18,815 nucleotides of DNA from Pelotomaculum sp. UBA3103 (GCA_002365855.1 DFAP01000137.1:1-18815); one strand, 5' to 3'; positions 1 through 6,850 are shown, numbered from the stretch's first letter. Notes: generated by a model not told the origin, from the letters alone. A program made the numbers and translations.

Positions 1-495
1 GTTAAGTATTCATATGAAAAGACGATAAAAGAGATATTTTCCAGTTCCGGTCTGTATGAAGCGCATATGGTGGACGTAGAAAGAATGTTACAGTGTGCTT
101 CCGGTATAATTTCACCAAAGCTTACCGTCGAAACAATTTTAACTGCCGGATCGGCACTAGCAGAGATTGTGGAAGAGGTGGCAGGAGTCATTTCAATCGG
201 TCCTTTCGGATGTATGCCGAGCAGAATCGCGGAATCCATAATTAGCGCCAGGATTAATGAGACAAAACCTGAGATATCCAGAGACAAAGAACTGGTAAAA
301 CGGGTGATGGAGCGTTATCCATCACTGCCCTTTTTAGCAATTGAAACAGATGGTAACGCATTTCCTCAGGTTATCGAGGCTAGGCTCGAAATTTTTTGCC
401 TTCAGGTTGAGAGAGTTCACCAAAGAATCATGGAAGTAAAAGCAAAAAGCTCACACTTGAAAAAATATGCTACTGTGGCAAATTGTATCAAGTAA
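1..495 (+). CDS. C-terminal part of an acyl-CoA dehydratase activase-related protein (partial)
   Basis: The reading frame is open from base 1, so the gene starts upstream of the window; about 164 residues are visible. The segment containing GPFGCMPSR, followed by PFLAIETDGNAFPQVIEARL and FCLQVERVH, resembles the C-terminus of the large activase-like proteins related to 2-hydroxyacyl-CoA dehydratases (BcrC/HgdA-type Fe-S domain, formerly DUF2229). Such proteins couple ATP hydrolysis to one-electron activation of radical dehydratases, but the long fused paralogs are mostly uncharacterised. The Cys in GPFGCMPSR is a plausible Fe-S ligand. An ATG at 67 lies within the domain and has no clear ribosome site, so it is probably not the start. 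A terminator follows 30 bases after the stop. The family call is fairly firm; the substrate cannot be told. Confidence 0.75.
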   Translation, partial: VKYSYEKTIKEIFSSSGLYEAHMVDVERMLQCASGIISPKLTVETILTAGSALAEIVEEVAGVISIGPFGCMPSRIAESIISARINETKPEISRDKELVKRVMERYPSLPFLAIETDGNAFPQVIEARLEIFCLQVERVHQRIMEVKAKSSHLKKYATVANCIK

Positions 496-524
496 ATATA
501 TCAGGTAGCCAGACAACAATAGTG

Positions 525-560
525 AACCCGGAGTCAGCGGATCTCCGGGTTTAATTTTTA
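525..560 (+). terminator. Rho-independent terminator after the activase-like gene
   Basis: A 9-bp perfect stem (AACCCGGAG at 525-533 with CTCCGGGTT at 543-551) encloses a 9-nt loop and is followed by a T-rich run (TAATTTTTA). It sits 30 bases after the stop codon at 495. Confidence 0.85.
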
Positions 561-636
561 TAATCATTTTGCAGACAATATGTAAAATAAAATAAAAAGC
601 CATAAGTTGCTCTGTTCTTTAACAATCGAATTTTGA

Positions 637-657
637 CATGTTCCAAAACTGAACATG
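637..657. promoter_or_regulatory. Inverted repeat upstream of the sigma-54 promoter, possible activator site
   Basis: CATGTTC (637-643) and GAACATG (651-657) form a perfect 7-bp inverted repeat with a 7-nt spacer. It lies about 72 bp upstream of the -24 element at 729. Enhancer sites for sigma-54 activators are usually inverted repeats roughly 70-200 bp upstream, so placement fits. A GGAACA half-site at about 671-676 could be part of a second, poorer copy. The binding protein is unknown. Confidence 0.45.
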
Positions 658-728
658 CTGGTACAAGGTGGAACACTGGTCAAATATTCTAATACTTATG
701 GTATTTAAGTTGGTTAATTTTTTGCCTC

Positions 729-744
729 TGGCATAAAGATTGCA
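729..744 (+). promoter_or_regulatory. Sigma-54 (RpoN) -24/-12 promoter
   Basis: TGGCATAAAGATTGCA matches the sigma-54 consensus TGGCAC-N5-TTGCW: the invariant GG (-24) and GC (-12) are both present at the required spacing, and all core positions except the C and G after TGGCA agree. The expected start point is near 755, giving a short leader of about 43 nt before the ATG at 798. An inverted repeat upstream and a 45-codon gene with its own terminator downstream support a real promoter. Transcription from it would need an AAA+ activator, such as the one at 16653-18116. Confidence 0.8.
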
Positions 745-797
745 ACAATTAGTTATAAGAATAAAATAATAAAACTATTATAAGGAGTGTGTATTTT

Positions 798-935
798 ATG
801 GTTAAGACATTGCCGGATGAACTGAAACGCGAACTCGAAATGGAGTATGCCCGGGAGCAGTTGTTAGAAGAGATGATTGAGAAAATATACAGGTCATTAT
901 GCAGCGATAAGGAAGCAGTGCGTCTGGCCTCCTGA
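798..935 (+). CDS. 45-aa small protein of unknown function, sigma-54 driven
   Basis: This frame encodes 45 residues starting MVKTLPDELKRELEMEYARE and ending KEAVRLAS. AAGGAG at 782-787 sits 10 nt before the ATG, a good ribosome site. The protein is highly charged and rich in E, K, L and R, and is predicted by eye to be mostly one amphipathic helix (about residues 7-34). There is a single Cys (residue 35), no signal peptide and no membrane segment. I do not recognise a family; Spo0E and anti-sigma peptides were considered but no diagnostic motif is seen. It is flanked by a sigma-54 promoter upstream and by a REP-like hairpin and terminator downstream, so it appears to be a monocistronic unit. 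The context makes a translated gene likely; function is unknown. Confidence 0.7.
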   Translation: MVKTLPDELKRELEMEYAREQLLEEMIEKIYRSLCSDKEAVRLAS

Positions 936-950
936 TGATAACTGTTTTCC

Positions 951-990
951 AACTGGGGACATGCCTGGCTTTGCAGGTGTGTCCCCAGTT
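951..990. repeat. REP-like hairpin element, copy 1
   Basis: Perfect 11-bp arms AACTGGGGACA (951-961) and TGTCCCCAGTT (980-990) enclose a short loop that has its own CCTG/CAGG pairing. The element shares GGGGACAT at one end and GGTGTGTCCCC at the other with the element at 6896-6943. GGGGACA-ended hairpins of this kind resemble the repetitive extragenic palindromes mobilised by RAYT/Y1 transposases. It lies in the 3' untranslated part of the 45-aa gene, before its terminator. Confidence 0.7.
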
Positions 991-1027
991 CACTCCAGCG
1001 AAAGTTTAATAAGAATAGATTTGAACG

Positions 1028-1054
1028 CCCGGCATAAGCCGGGATTTTTATATT
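1028..1054 (+). terminator. Rho-independent terminator after the 45-aa gene
   Basis: CCCGGC (1028-1033) pairs with GCCGGG (1038-1043) across a 4-nt ATAA loop, followed by ATTTTTATATT. It closes the unit that begins with the sigma-54 promoter and separates it from the crotonase gene. Confidence 0.85.
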
Positions 1055-1213
1055 GTAACAGTTTTTGCCTGAGACGGACTTTATCGGGACAGACGACTGT
1101 AAGACTATGCAATAAATAATTGATGGACTTATAGACCGTCAGTAAATATAATAAAAAAGACAGGTAAATAACAAAGAGTCAATTAATTATAAGAAAAAAA
1201 AGAAGGTGACCGC

Positions 1214-2005
1214 ATGGATTACAAGGATATACTTTTTTGTAAAGATGGAACGGTGGCGACTATTACCCTGAATCGCCCGGACAGTTTTAATGCGCTGAGT
1301 TTAAACTTGACTGCTGAGATTATTGCAGCCCTTGACCAGTGTCGTCAAGAACAGGAAATAAGGGCTGTCGTGCTTACCGGCAGCGGGAAAGCGTTTTGTT
1401 CAGGGGGCGATATTAAGTATTTTGAACAATATTACCGAACCCAGCCGGACGAGCCGGTACGCCGTCTTCTGGGACCTTTAAACCAGCTGATAACCGGTAT
1501 TCGCAAGCTGCCCAAGCCGGTTCTGGCAGCTATAAACGGTGCGGCTGGGGGCGCGGGGATGTCCCTTGCCCTTTCCTGTGATTTACGTATTTGCTCGTCA
1601 AATGCAAAGTTGAAGCAGGCGTATACCAGCATCGGACTGGCGCCGGACGGTGGCTGGAGCTTATGGGTCGGGTTGCTGGCCGGTTTCAGCAGGGCAAGCG
1701 AGATGATCTTTCTCGATCCCGTCTACGATGCAGAGGAGGCTCTGGCCATGAATCTTGTCCATCGTGTTGTGGCGCCGGATAAGCTTATGGAAACCGCCGG
1801 CCAGTGGGCTGGAAAGCTGGCATCAGGGGCAACGCAGTCATTTGCCATAGCCAAGGAGAATTTAAATAACGCCATGCTGGGATTATTAGACCGCCAGTTG
1901 GAGACTGAAAGCCAGGGTGTAATCAAGGCTTCGTTAACCAGCGATTATCAAGAGGGGTTGGAGGCTTTCTTGGCCAAGCGTAAGCCTATCTACAAGGGGT
2001 ACTAA
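1214..2005 (+). CDS. Enoyl-CoA hydratase/isomerase family protein, PaaG-like
   Basis: This is a 263-aa crotonase-fold protein, the usual family length, acting on an acyl-CoA thioester in the cytoplasm. Oxyanion-hole segments are visible: SGKAFCSGGDIK (about residues 56-68) and INGAAGGAGMSLALSCD (107-123). The two Glu residues of classical enoyl-CoA hydratases (in GGGCE and QPE) are absent here, where Ser/Met and Gln/Ala-type residues occur. IGLAPDGG (140-147) keeps the Asp (D145) typical of the PaaG-like isomerase subgroup, so isomerisation or another crotonase reaction is more likely than simple hydration. The ATG is preceded by GAAGGTGA. A cysteine synthase gene follows 54 bases later, probably in one transcript. 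Family certain, substrate unknown. Confidence 0.88.
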   Translation: MDYKDILFCKDGTVATITLNRPDSFNALSLNLTAEIIAALDQCRQEQEIRAVVLTGSGKAFCSGGDIKYFEQYYRTQPDEPVRRLLGPLNQLITGIRKLPKPVLAAINGAAGGAGMSLALSCDLRICSSNAKLKQAYTSIGLAPDGGWSLWVGLLAGFSRASEMIFLDPVYDAEEALAMNLVHRVVAPDKLMETAGQWAGKLASGATQSFAIAKENLNNAMLGLLDRQLETESQGVIKASLTSDYQEGLEAFLAKRKPIYKGY

Positions 2006-2059
2006 CAAGAGATTTTAATATTACATGAGGTATGTAATTATTGTTGGAGGTTAGTCAAC

Positions 2060-2968
2060 ATGGATTTGTTATCTGCAATCGGTAATACACCGCTTATTGA
2101 GCTTAAGAACCTGTCCAACGGCAACAAGGCCAGGGTTTACGGAAAACTTGAAGGGTCCAATCCCGGCGGCTCTATTAAAGACCGCCCCGCGTTTTATATG
2201 ATCCAGAAGGCTGAAGAATCCGGGAAACTTACAAAAGACAGGACCATCCTAGAACCCACTTCAGGAAACACGGGAATAGCGGTGGCTATGATTGGTGCGG
2301 CCAAAGGGTATAGAGTAAAGCTGGTAATGCCGGGCTGTGTGAGTAGTGAAAGAAGCAGCATACTTGAAGCTTATGGCGCCGAGGTTGTCCTGACTCCAGC
2401 CGGAGAAGGCACAGATGGCGCGATCAGAAGGGCGCACCAGATCATAGCTGAAGAGCCTGACAGGTACTATATGCCCAACCAGTTTGAAAACGAAAACAAT
2501 TCACTTTCTCATTATGAAACAACCGGGCCCGAAATATTTACCCAGACTGAAGGGCAAATCGATGTATTCGTAGCCGGAATGGGGACAACGGGTACTTTGA
2601 TGGGAATCGGAAAATACCTTAAGGAACAAAAGCCATCGGTAAAAGTTGTTGGGGTAGAACCAGTAAAAGGTCATGCCATACAGGGCCTTAAAAATATGGA
2701 AGAAGCGATAGTGCCCAAAATATACCATATAGAGTTGTTGGATGAAATAATTAATGTCGAGGACGATGAGGCTTTTGAAATGGCCCGGTTCCTTGCGACG
2801 AAAGAAGGTATTTTTGCCGGGATGTCAAGCGGGGCGGCAGTGGCAGGAGCTTTACGAATTGCGGAAAGGATGAATACAGGTACTGTTGTTGTGGTTCTAC
2901 CCGACCGTGGTGACCGCTACCTGAGTACCACCTTGTTCAGGTCGATTTGTGCCAAATGCTCCCCCTGA
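2060..2968 (+). CDS. cysM: Cysteine synthase, CysM-type
   Basis: This 302-aa PLP enzyme of the beta-family makes cysteine from an activated serine (O-acetylserine or a similar donor) and sulfide or thiosulfate. The PLP lysine is K40 in NPGGSIKDRPA. The substrate-binding loop PTSGNTGIA (about 66-74) and the phosphate-binding loop GMGTTGTLMG (about 173-182) are intact. The C-terminal DRGDRYLSTTLF is typical of CysM rather than CysK, and the length (302 aa) matches E. coli CysM (about 303). GGAGG lies about 9 nt before the ATG. It follows the crotonase gene and ends at a strong terminator. No cysE is seen nearby. CysK or another beta-replacement synthase remains possible. Confidence 0.88.
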   Translation: MDLLSAIGNTPLIELKNLSNGNKARVYGKLEGSNPGGSIKDRPAFYMIQKAEESGKLTKDRTILEPTSGNTGIAVAMIGAAKGYRVKLVMPGCVSSERSSILEAYGAEVVLTPAGEGTDGAIRRAHQIIAEEPDRYYMPNQFENENNSLSHYETTGPEIFTQTEGQIDVFVAGMGTTGTLMGIGKYLKEQKPSVKVVGVEPVKGHAIQGLKNMEEAIVPKIYHIELLDEIINVEDDEAFEMARFLATKEGIFAGMSSGAAVAGALRIAERMNTGTVVVVLPDRGDRYLSTTLFRSICAKCSP

Positions 2969-3020
2969 TAAATGAAGAAAAATTGATGATGGAGCGTCGC
3001 TAATTTCGAATGAAGTTGCT

Positions 3021-3058
3021 AAATTCCGCAAGTGCAAAACTGCGGAATTTATTTTTTT
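3021..3058 (+). terminator. Rho-independent terminator after cysM
   Basis: AAATTCCGCA (3021-3030) and TGCGGAATTT (3041-3050) form a perfect 10-bp stem with a 10-nt loop, followed by ATTTTTTT. It terminates the crotonase-cysM transcript and overlaps the stop codon of the convergent zinc-ribbon gene. Confidence 0.9.
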
Positions 3059-3327
3059 CCTTCCGGGGGGTAGAGAATGAAGTAAGAATAGTCTTGCGGT
3101 TTCCAATCATCGTGCCAAACTACTTTGGTAAGGGTCACTTCACCGCAAGAGGTACACAATGAGAGTTCGTAAGCTACTCCCCACGGCTGCAAATACTCGC
3201 GTACCAGGTATCCGCAGGGGCTTTTTATTGTTTCAAGCCCTCTTTCACAGTAACCGGACAGGGATTTCAGCAGTCCTCTGAGGCCACAGTGACCACAGGT
3301 ATGAAGCGAGGTGTCTTTGATATACAT
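3049..3327 (-). CDS. Small zinc-ribbon protein of unknown function
   Basis: A 92-aa protein with paired Cys motifs CGHCG (C11, C14) and CTSCG (C58, C61), consistent with a single zinc ribbon; C27 and C38 are extra. I place the start at 3327 because AAGGAA sits about 8 nt upstream; an upstream in-frame ATG at 3351 lacks a ribosome site. The spacing of the Cys pairs and the following Trp/Tyr-rich tail ending YFILYPPEGKK resemble the N-terminal zinc ribbon of DUF4145-type proteins, but this is only a suggestion. No membrane segment is seen. It converges on cysM and its stop lies inside the cysM terminator stem. Function unknown. Confidence 0.65.
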   Translation of the reverse strand: MYIKDTSLHTCGHCGLRGLLKSLSGYCERGLETIKSPCGYLVREYLQPWGVAYELSLCTSCGEVTLTKVVWHDDWKPQDYSYFILYPPEGKK

Positions 3328-3447
3328 CCTGCTCTTCCTTTTTTCATACAATTCATAAAACCAATCGAGAAGATGCTAACCGGCATTTTTCTTTCTTCTA
3401 CGGCTGTGACTGTCTACCTTCAAGTAAAATTAAAATTATATAGAGTT

Positions 3448-3494
3448 GCACATGCCAATTATTCTTTGACATGTGTGCCAGTTGTCGGTATAAC
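3448..3494 (+). promoter_or_regulatory. Sigma-A type promoter with overlapping inverted repeat
   Basis: TTGACA (3466-3471) and TATAAC (3489-3494) are separated by exactly 17 bp, one mismatch from consensus overall. GCACATG (3448-3454) and CATGTGTGC (3470-3478) form an imperfect inverted repeat that overlaps the -35, a possible operator. The predicted start is near 3501, more than 260 bp before the next gene. Confidence 0.6.
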
Positions 3495-3500
3495 TATTAA

Positions 3501-3609
3501 ATTTAAGAAGTGGTTTTGAATATATATTATAATTGTGGGCATATAAAATTTAAGAATTAAGGTCGGCAACCTTTCCTGTCCTGGTTCCCGGGGGCCAGGA
3601 GGGGTTTTT
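3501..3609 (+). ncRNA. Candidate small RNA or leader ending in a terminator-like hairpin
   Basis: The 413-base gap between the zinc-ribbon gene and yjbQ (3352-3764) holds no convincing gene. A near-consensus promoter (3466-3494) predicts a transcript from about 3501. It would contain a small hairpin (AAGGT 3559-3563 with ACCTT 3569-3573) and then a GC-rich stem: TCCTGG (3579-3584) pairs with CCAGGA (3595-3600), extended outward after one G-G mismatch, followed by TTTTT (3605-3609). This could be a small RNA of about 110 nt or an attenuating leader for the downstream cluster. It matches no riboswitch class I can recognise by eye. The rest of the gap (3610-3750) shows nothing clear. Confidence 0.4.
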
Positions 3610-3764
3610 AAATCGGCGGCGAAAATATCGTCTAGATAAAGCCTGTCTTATAAGTTTAGCCCGCAACGCCAGTTTTTTTTCAGCAAAATATGATAGTGAT
3701 TCAGCTTTTGTATGCGTAATATGTAAGCTCCGGCACTGAAAAAGTTAGAGAGAGGATGCTGAAC

Positions 3765-4178
3765 ATGAAGGCTTATACTAAATATCTCTGGTTTAAAACT
3801 AACAAGCGGAGAGAATATATCAATATCACCAGTGAAGTTGAAAAAGCGGTACGCGAAAGCGAAGTCATTGAAGGGATGACCCTTGTTTCAGCAATGCACA
3901 TAACTGCGGGAGTTTATGTAAATGACGATGAGAGCGGCATCATCCTGGACATCGACGAGATGCTTGAGCAATTAGCTCCTTTAGGCAAAAATTATCATCA
4001 CCACAGGACTGGTGAGGATAATGGAGATGCCCACTTGAAGAGCCTGCTGGTCCACCACCAGGTGATCCTGCCGGTTACAAACGGTAAGCTTGATCTGGGT
4101 CCCTGGCAGCAAGTTTACTATGCTGAGTTTGACGGGCAAAGAAAAAAAAGAGTGGTGATTAAAGTAATGGGGGATTAG
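3765..4178 (+). CDS. YjbQ/UPF0047 family protein
   Basis: This 137-aa protein contains the YjbQ family core: [15 protein letters not shown] (about residues 45-59), [18 protein letters not shown] (about 76-93) and [16 protein letters not shown] near the C-terminus. The His-rich segment with Asp/Glu is the presumed metal-binding active site. E. coli YjbQ shows weak thiamine-phosphate synthase activity, but the true role of the family is unsettled. The start at 3765 is preferred because GAGAGAGG (3748-3755) is 9 nt away; the in-frame ATG at 3756 directly abuts that site. It lies 64 bases before the PspC-domain gene on the same strand and may share its transcript, although its function has no obvious link to envelope stress. 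Confidence 0.85.
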   Translation: MKAYTKYLWFKTNKRREYINITSEVEKAVRESEVIEGMTLVSAMHITAGVYVNDDESGIILDIDEMLEQLAPLGKNYHHHRTGEDNGDAHLKSLLVHHQVILPVTNGKLDLGPWQQVYYAEFDGQRKKRVVIKVMGD

Positions 4179-4242
4179 TCGCTTCCTATGACAGAAATGC
4201 TATTAACCAATAAGAAGAATTCCTGCCGGGAGGTTTTACAGG

Positions 4243-4650
4243 TTGAATAAGCTATACCGTTCTAAAAAAACCAAGATCGTTGCGGGGGTTGCGGGAGGCC
4301 TGGCTGAATACTTTGATGTTGACGTCACCCTGGTTCGTCTCCTGTGGGTATTATCTGTATTTGTCGGCGGCGCCGGTATCCCGGCCTATATCATTGCAAT
4401 AATTATCATCCCGGAAGAAAAGGCTTTCTCATCGGAAAGACCGGACACATCCGCTGAATTTAAAGCAAACAGCATAGAATCCAGAGATAAAACAAGACGT
4501 AACGCAGGGCTGCTGCTGATCGGTATTGGTATCTTTTTCCTGGCTTATGAAGTCTTGCCACGGGAAATAATGCGGTTTTCCTGGCCGCTTGTTCTGATTG
4601 CCATTGGATTTTATATTCTTTTTCGGGATAGGGGGCGGGTAGAACGGTGA
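4243..4650 (+). CDS. PspC-domain membrane protein
   Basis: A 135-aa protein with an N-terminal PspC domain: LYRSKKTKIVAGVAGGLAEY, then VRLLWVLSVFVGG, a hydrophobic helix and IIIIPEEK (to about residue 64). A second pair of membrane helices (about 86-103 and 109-126) resembles the LiaI/LiaF-type membrane region. PspC domains sense or relay membrane stress. The start is TTG, set by GGGAGG (4228-4233) 9 nt upstream. Its stop overlaps the GTG of the next gene by 4 bases, indicating translational coupling. Family firm; exact signalling partner unknown. Confidence 0.85.
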   Translation: MNKLYRSKKTKIVAGVAGGLAEYFDVDVTLVRLLWVLSVFVGGAGIPAYIIAIIIIPEEKAFSSERPDTSAEFKANSIESRDKTRRNAGLLLIGIGIFFLAYEVLPREIMRFSWPLVLIAIGFYILFRDRGRVER

Positions 4651-5576
4651 GGGTTGGCCCTTTTCTCGTAGGTCTTGCGTTTATTTTGGCAGGCGTAATA
4701 ATGTTTTTTCATAACTTTGATCTGGTTCAGTGGGATATCTTAATTCAGCTCAGAAAAATGTGGCCTCTAATTTTTATTATAGTTGGCCTCAGTCTTTTTT
4801 GGAGAGGTATAATCCCCCGTTGGGTGGCGGTTTTAATTGCTTTGCTGCTGGCAGGGGGTTTTGCGGCGTTGCTTTTTTCTTATCAGGGACCTTTAAAAAG
4901 CCAGATGTACCTGGAGCAGTTGGCGGTCAACAGGTCCGATTATCCCGGTGCTGCGTCGGGGAATATTGATGTTAGATTCGGCGGAGGGTCTCTCTCCCTG
5001 GGTTCTTCCACCGACCAGTGGGCGGAAGCTGTGTTTCGGGGGCCAGGCGTAGCAACAGGGGTTGAAAGAAATAATGATGAAATAAAAATCCGGATGAGTC
5101 AGGCAGAAAATATCCGGTGGAGTCAAAATAACCAGGAAAGAATGTGGGACATAGATATCTCGCCAGACCTGGCTTGGCTGGTTTCAATTCAGGCCGGCGC
5201 CTTCAAGGGAGATCTTGACCTGGGTGACATTCCTCTTAGAAGCCTGGAGCTAAAAATGGGAGCTGCGGATGTGGATATGGTCCTGGGTAACAACGGAATA
5301 AACCCAAAAATTAGCATAAATGCAGGAGCATCAAACATAAAGATTAAAATGCAGGGAGATACTGGCATGAGGGTTCGGTTTAACGGCGCCCTTTCCAGTA
5401 CAAACCTGGATCAGTTAGGTTGGCGCGCTGTAGACAACTACTATATTTCACCAAATTACGAGGAAGCCGGTTCGCGTATTGACCTGTATGTTGATATGGG
5501 GCTTGGCAGCTTTAGACTGGACCCAAATTACTTTAACGGTCAATTTGCATCTGACAAGCTTGAGCCTGCCTGCTGA
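4647..5576 (+). CDS. LiaF-like membrane protein with toast-rack domain
   Basis: This 309-aa protein begins with about four hydrophobic helices (residues 4-22, 38-54, 55-80), including MWPLIFIIVGLSLFWRG, typical of the LiaF/DUF5668 membrane region. From about residue 105 to the end it is a beta-rich, Gly/Asp-patterned domain (GNIDVRFGGGSLSLG, LELKMGAADVDMVLG) like the toast-rack/adhesin-type domain of LiaF cell-wall stress proteins. In Firmicutes LiaF restrains the LiaSR two-component system; no LiaSR is seen here. The GTG start overlaps the stop of the PspC gene (GTGA). The M48 protease gene follows 41 bases later. Confidence 0.78.
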   Translation: MRVGPFLVGLAFILAGVIMFFHNFDLVQWDILIQLRKMWPLIFIIVGLSLFWRGIIPRWVAVLIALLLAGGFAALLFSYQGPLKSQMYLEQLAVNRSDYPGAASGNIDVRFGGGSLSLGSSTDQWAEAVFRGPGVATGVERNNDEIKIRMSQAENIRWSQNNQERMWDIDISPDLAWLVSIQAGAFKGDLDLGDIPLRSLELKMGAADVDMVLGNNGINPKISINAGASNIKIKMQGDTGMRVRFNGALSSTNLDQLGWRAVDNYYISPNYEEAGSRIDLYVDMGLGSFRLDPNYFNGQFASDKLEPAC

Positions 5577-5617
5577 TGTCACGTGGATGTTGTTAAATAG
5601 ACAAGGAGGGAGACAAA

Positions 5618-6850
5618 CTGCAGCCTCGCATTAATTTAGTGTGGATGACTCTGATTGCCGGGGTGGGTATATTGAGCCTGCTGTATATCTGGTTTACCCT
5701 TTTCCCTGGTCGGGTGGCTCCTGAAACCTGGCAGTTTTTTACGCTTGAGCAAGTTAACTGGGGGCGGCAGTACAACAGAGTACTGCGGATATTGTTTGTT
5801 TCCAGCTTTCTGATCCAGGTCTCCTTTTTGACATGGTTGGTGTTTGGCGGCAGGGCCGTGCAGGTTCTCCACTGGACCCAGCGGGCTGCAGGGGGAAGTT
5901 ACTGGGGCAGCCTGGTCTTGTTTTTTGTTATCCTGTGGCTTGTGTTGCGTCTAATAGACCTGCCCTTTGATTTCTTGGGAAGCTACTACTGGCAGCACAT
6001 GTGGGGGTTTTCCACACAGACACTGGGTTTATGGTTGCAGGATTACGTCAAGAGCTCAAGTTTAAATCTGGCCTTGGCCTCTGCCGGTGTAGTCCTGCTG
6101 TTCCTGGCCATGGGCCGCTGGCCGGATACCTGGTGGCTGGCAGGCGCTGCTTTTATCTCGGTCTGGTTGTTGATCCAGACTTTGCTCTGGCCGGTTATAA
6201 TTTCTCCTCTCTTTAACTGTTTTGAACCGGCAAAGGACCCAAAAATTGTTAACATGGTTCAGGAAATGTCCCAAAAGGCCGGTCTGCCGGTTGACCAGGT
6301 ACTGGTTATGGACGCCAGCCGCCGCACCACAAGGGCTAACGCGTATTTCACCGGATTGGGCCACACCAAGCGCATTGTGCTTTATGATACACTTTTGGAG
6401 AAATATTCGTTTCAAGAGGTGAGGGCTGTGGTTGCCCACGAGATGTCCCACTGGAGCCGGGGCCATATTACCAGGGGGTTAGCCCTGGGCATCCTGGGCA
6501 ACTTCTTCCTATGGGGCACCCTTTTTTTGCTGCTGCGCGCCACCATACCCATGATGTATAGCCGCCCGCCGCACGTATGGGCGGTAGTCCTGCTCTTTTT
6601 CATGCTCACTTCCTTTGTAAGCTACCCCCTGCAGAACTATTTTTCACGAAATATGGAGAGGGAAGCCGACCAGGCAGCAGTTATGCTGACCGGTGATGTG
6701 CCAGGTGCGGTAAATCTTCAGGTGAACCTGGCTGCAAGAAACCTGTCGGATGTGGCTCCCGCGCCCTTTATACAATGGTTTAGTTACAGCCATCCGCCCG
6801 CGCTGACCCGTATCGGGATCATTGAGGCGACCGGGGCAAAATCACCATGA
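5618..6850 (+). CDS. M48 family membrane metalloprotease, Ste24-like
   Basis: An integral membrane zinc protease of about 410 aa, comparable in length to Ste24/CAAX prenyl proteases. It has several hydrophobic segments, the zinc motif HEMSH, a downstream EREADQAA that supplies the third zinc ligand (Glu), and the conserved SHPPALTRI near the C-terminus. In bacteria such proteases clear damaged membrane proteins (compare HtpX). The start is unusual: AAGGAGGG (5603-5610) is 7 nt before an in-frame CTG at 5618, while the first in-frame GTG (5639) is 28 nt away. I choose CTG; GTG 5639 is the alternative. An in-frame stop at 5594 excludes anything longer. It lies 41 bases after the LiaF-like gene, so it completes an envelope-stress cluster. 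Confidence 0.85.
   Translation: MQPRINLVWMTLIAGVGILSLLYIWFTLFPGRVAPETWQFFTLEQVNWGRQYNRVLRILFVSSFLIQVSFLTWLVFGGRAVQVLHWTQRAAGGSYWGSLVLFFVILWLVLRLIDLPFDFLGSYYWQHMWGFSTQTLGLWLQDYVKSSSLNLALASAGVVLLFLAMGRWPDTWWLAGAAFISVWLLIQTLLWPVIISPLFNCFEPAKDPKIVNMVQEMSQKAGLPVDQVLVMDASRRTTRANAYFTGLGHTKRIVLYDTLLEKYSFQEVRAVVAHEMSHWSRGHITRGLALGILGNFFLWGTLFLLLRATIPMMYSRPPHVWAVVLLFFMLTSFVSYPLQNYFSRNMEREADQAAVMLTGDVPGAVNLQVNLAARNLSDVAPAPFIQWFSYSHPPALTRIGIIEATGAKSP

Noticed and set aside
877..1119. 80-codon plus-strand frame spanning the end of the 45-aa gene and the REP-like hairpin
   Set aside because: It runs through a hairpin repeat and a terminator, lacks a ribosome site, and overlaps the better-supported 45-aa gene.
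1120..1148. TTGATG-N17-TAAATA as the crotonase promoter
   Set aside because: Both hexamers are weak in an AT-rich stretch, so it cannot be distinguished from background.
2020..2038. ATTACAT...ATGTAAT hairpin between the crotonase and cysM genes as a terminator
   Set aside because: The stem is short and AT-rich without a T-run, and spacing suggests the two genes are co-transcribed.
3528..3533. TATAAT as an alternative promoter -10
   Set aside because: No acceptable -35 lies 16-18 bp upstream; the surrounding region is simply AT-rich.
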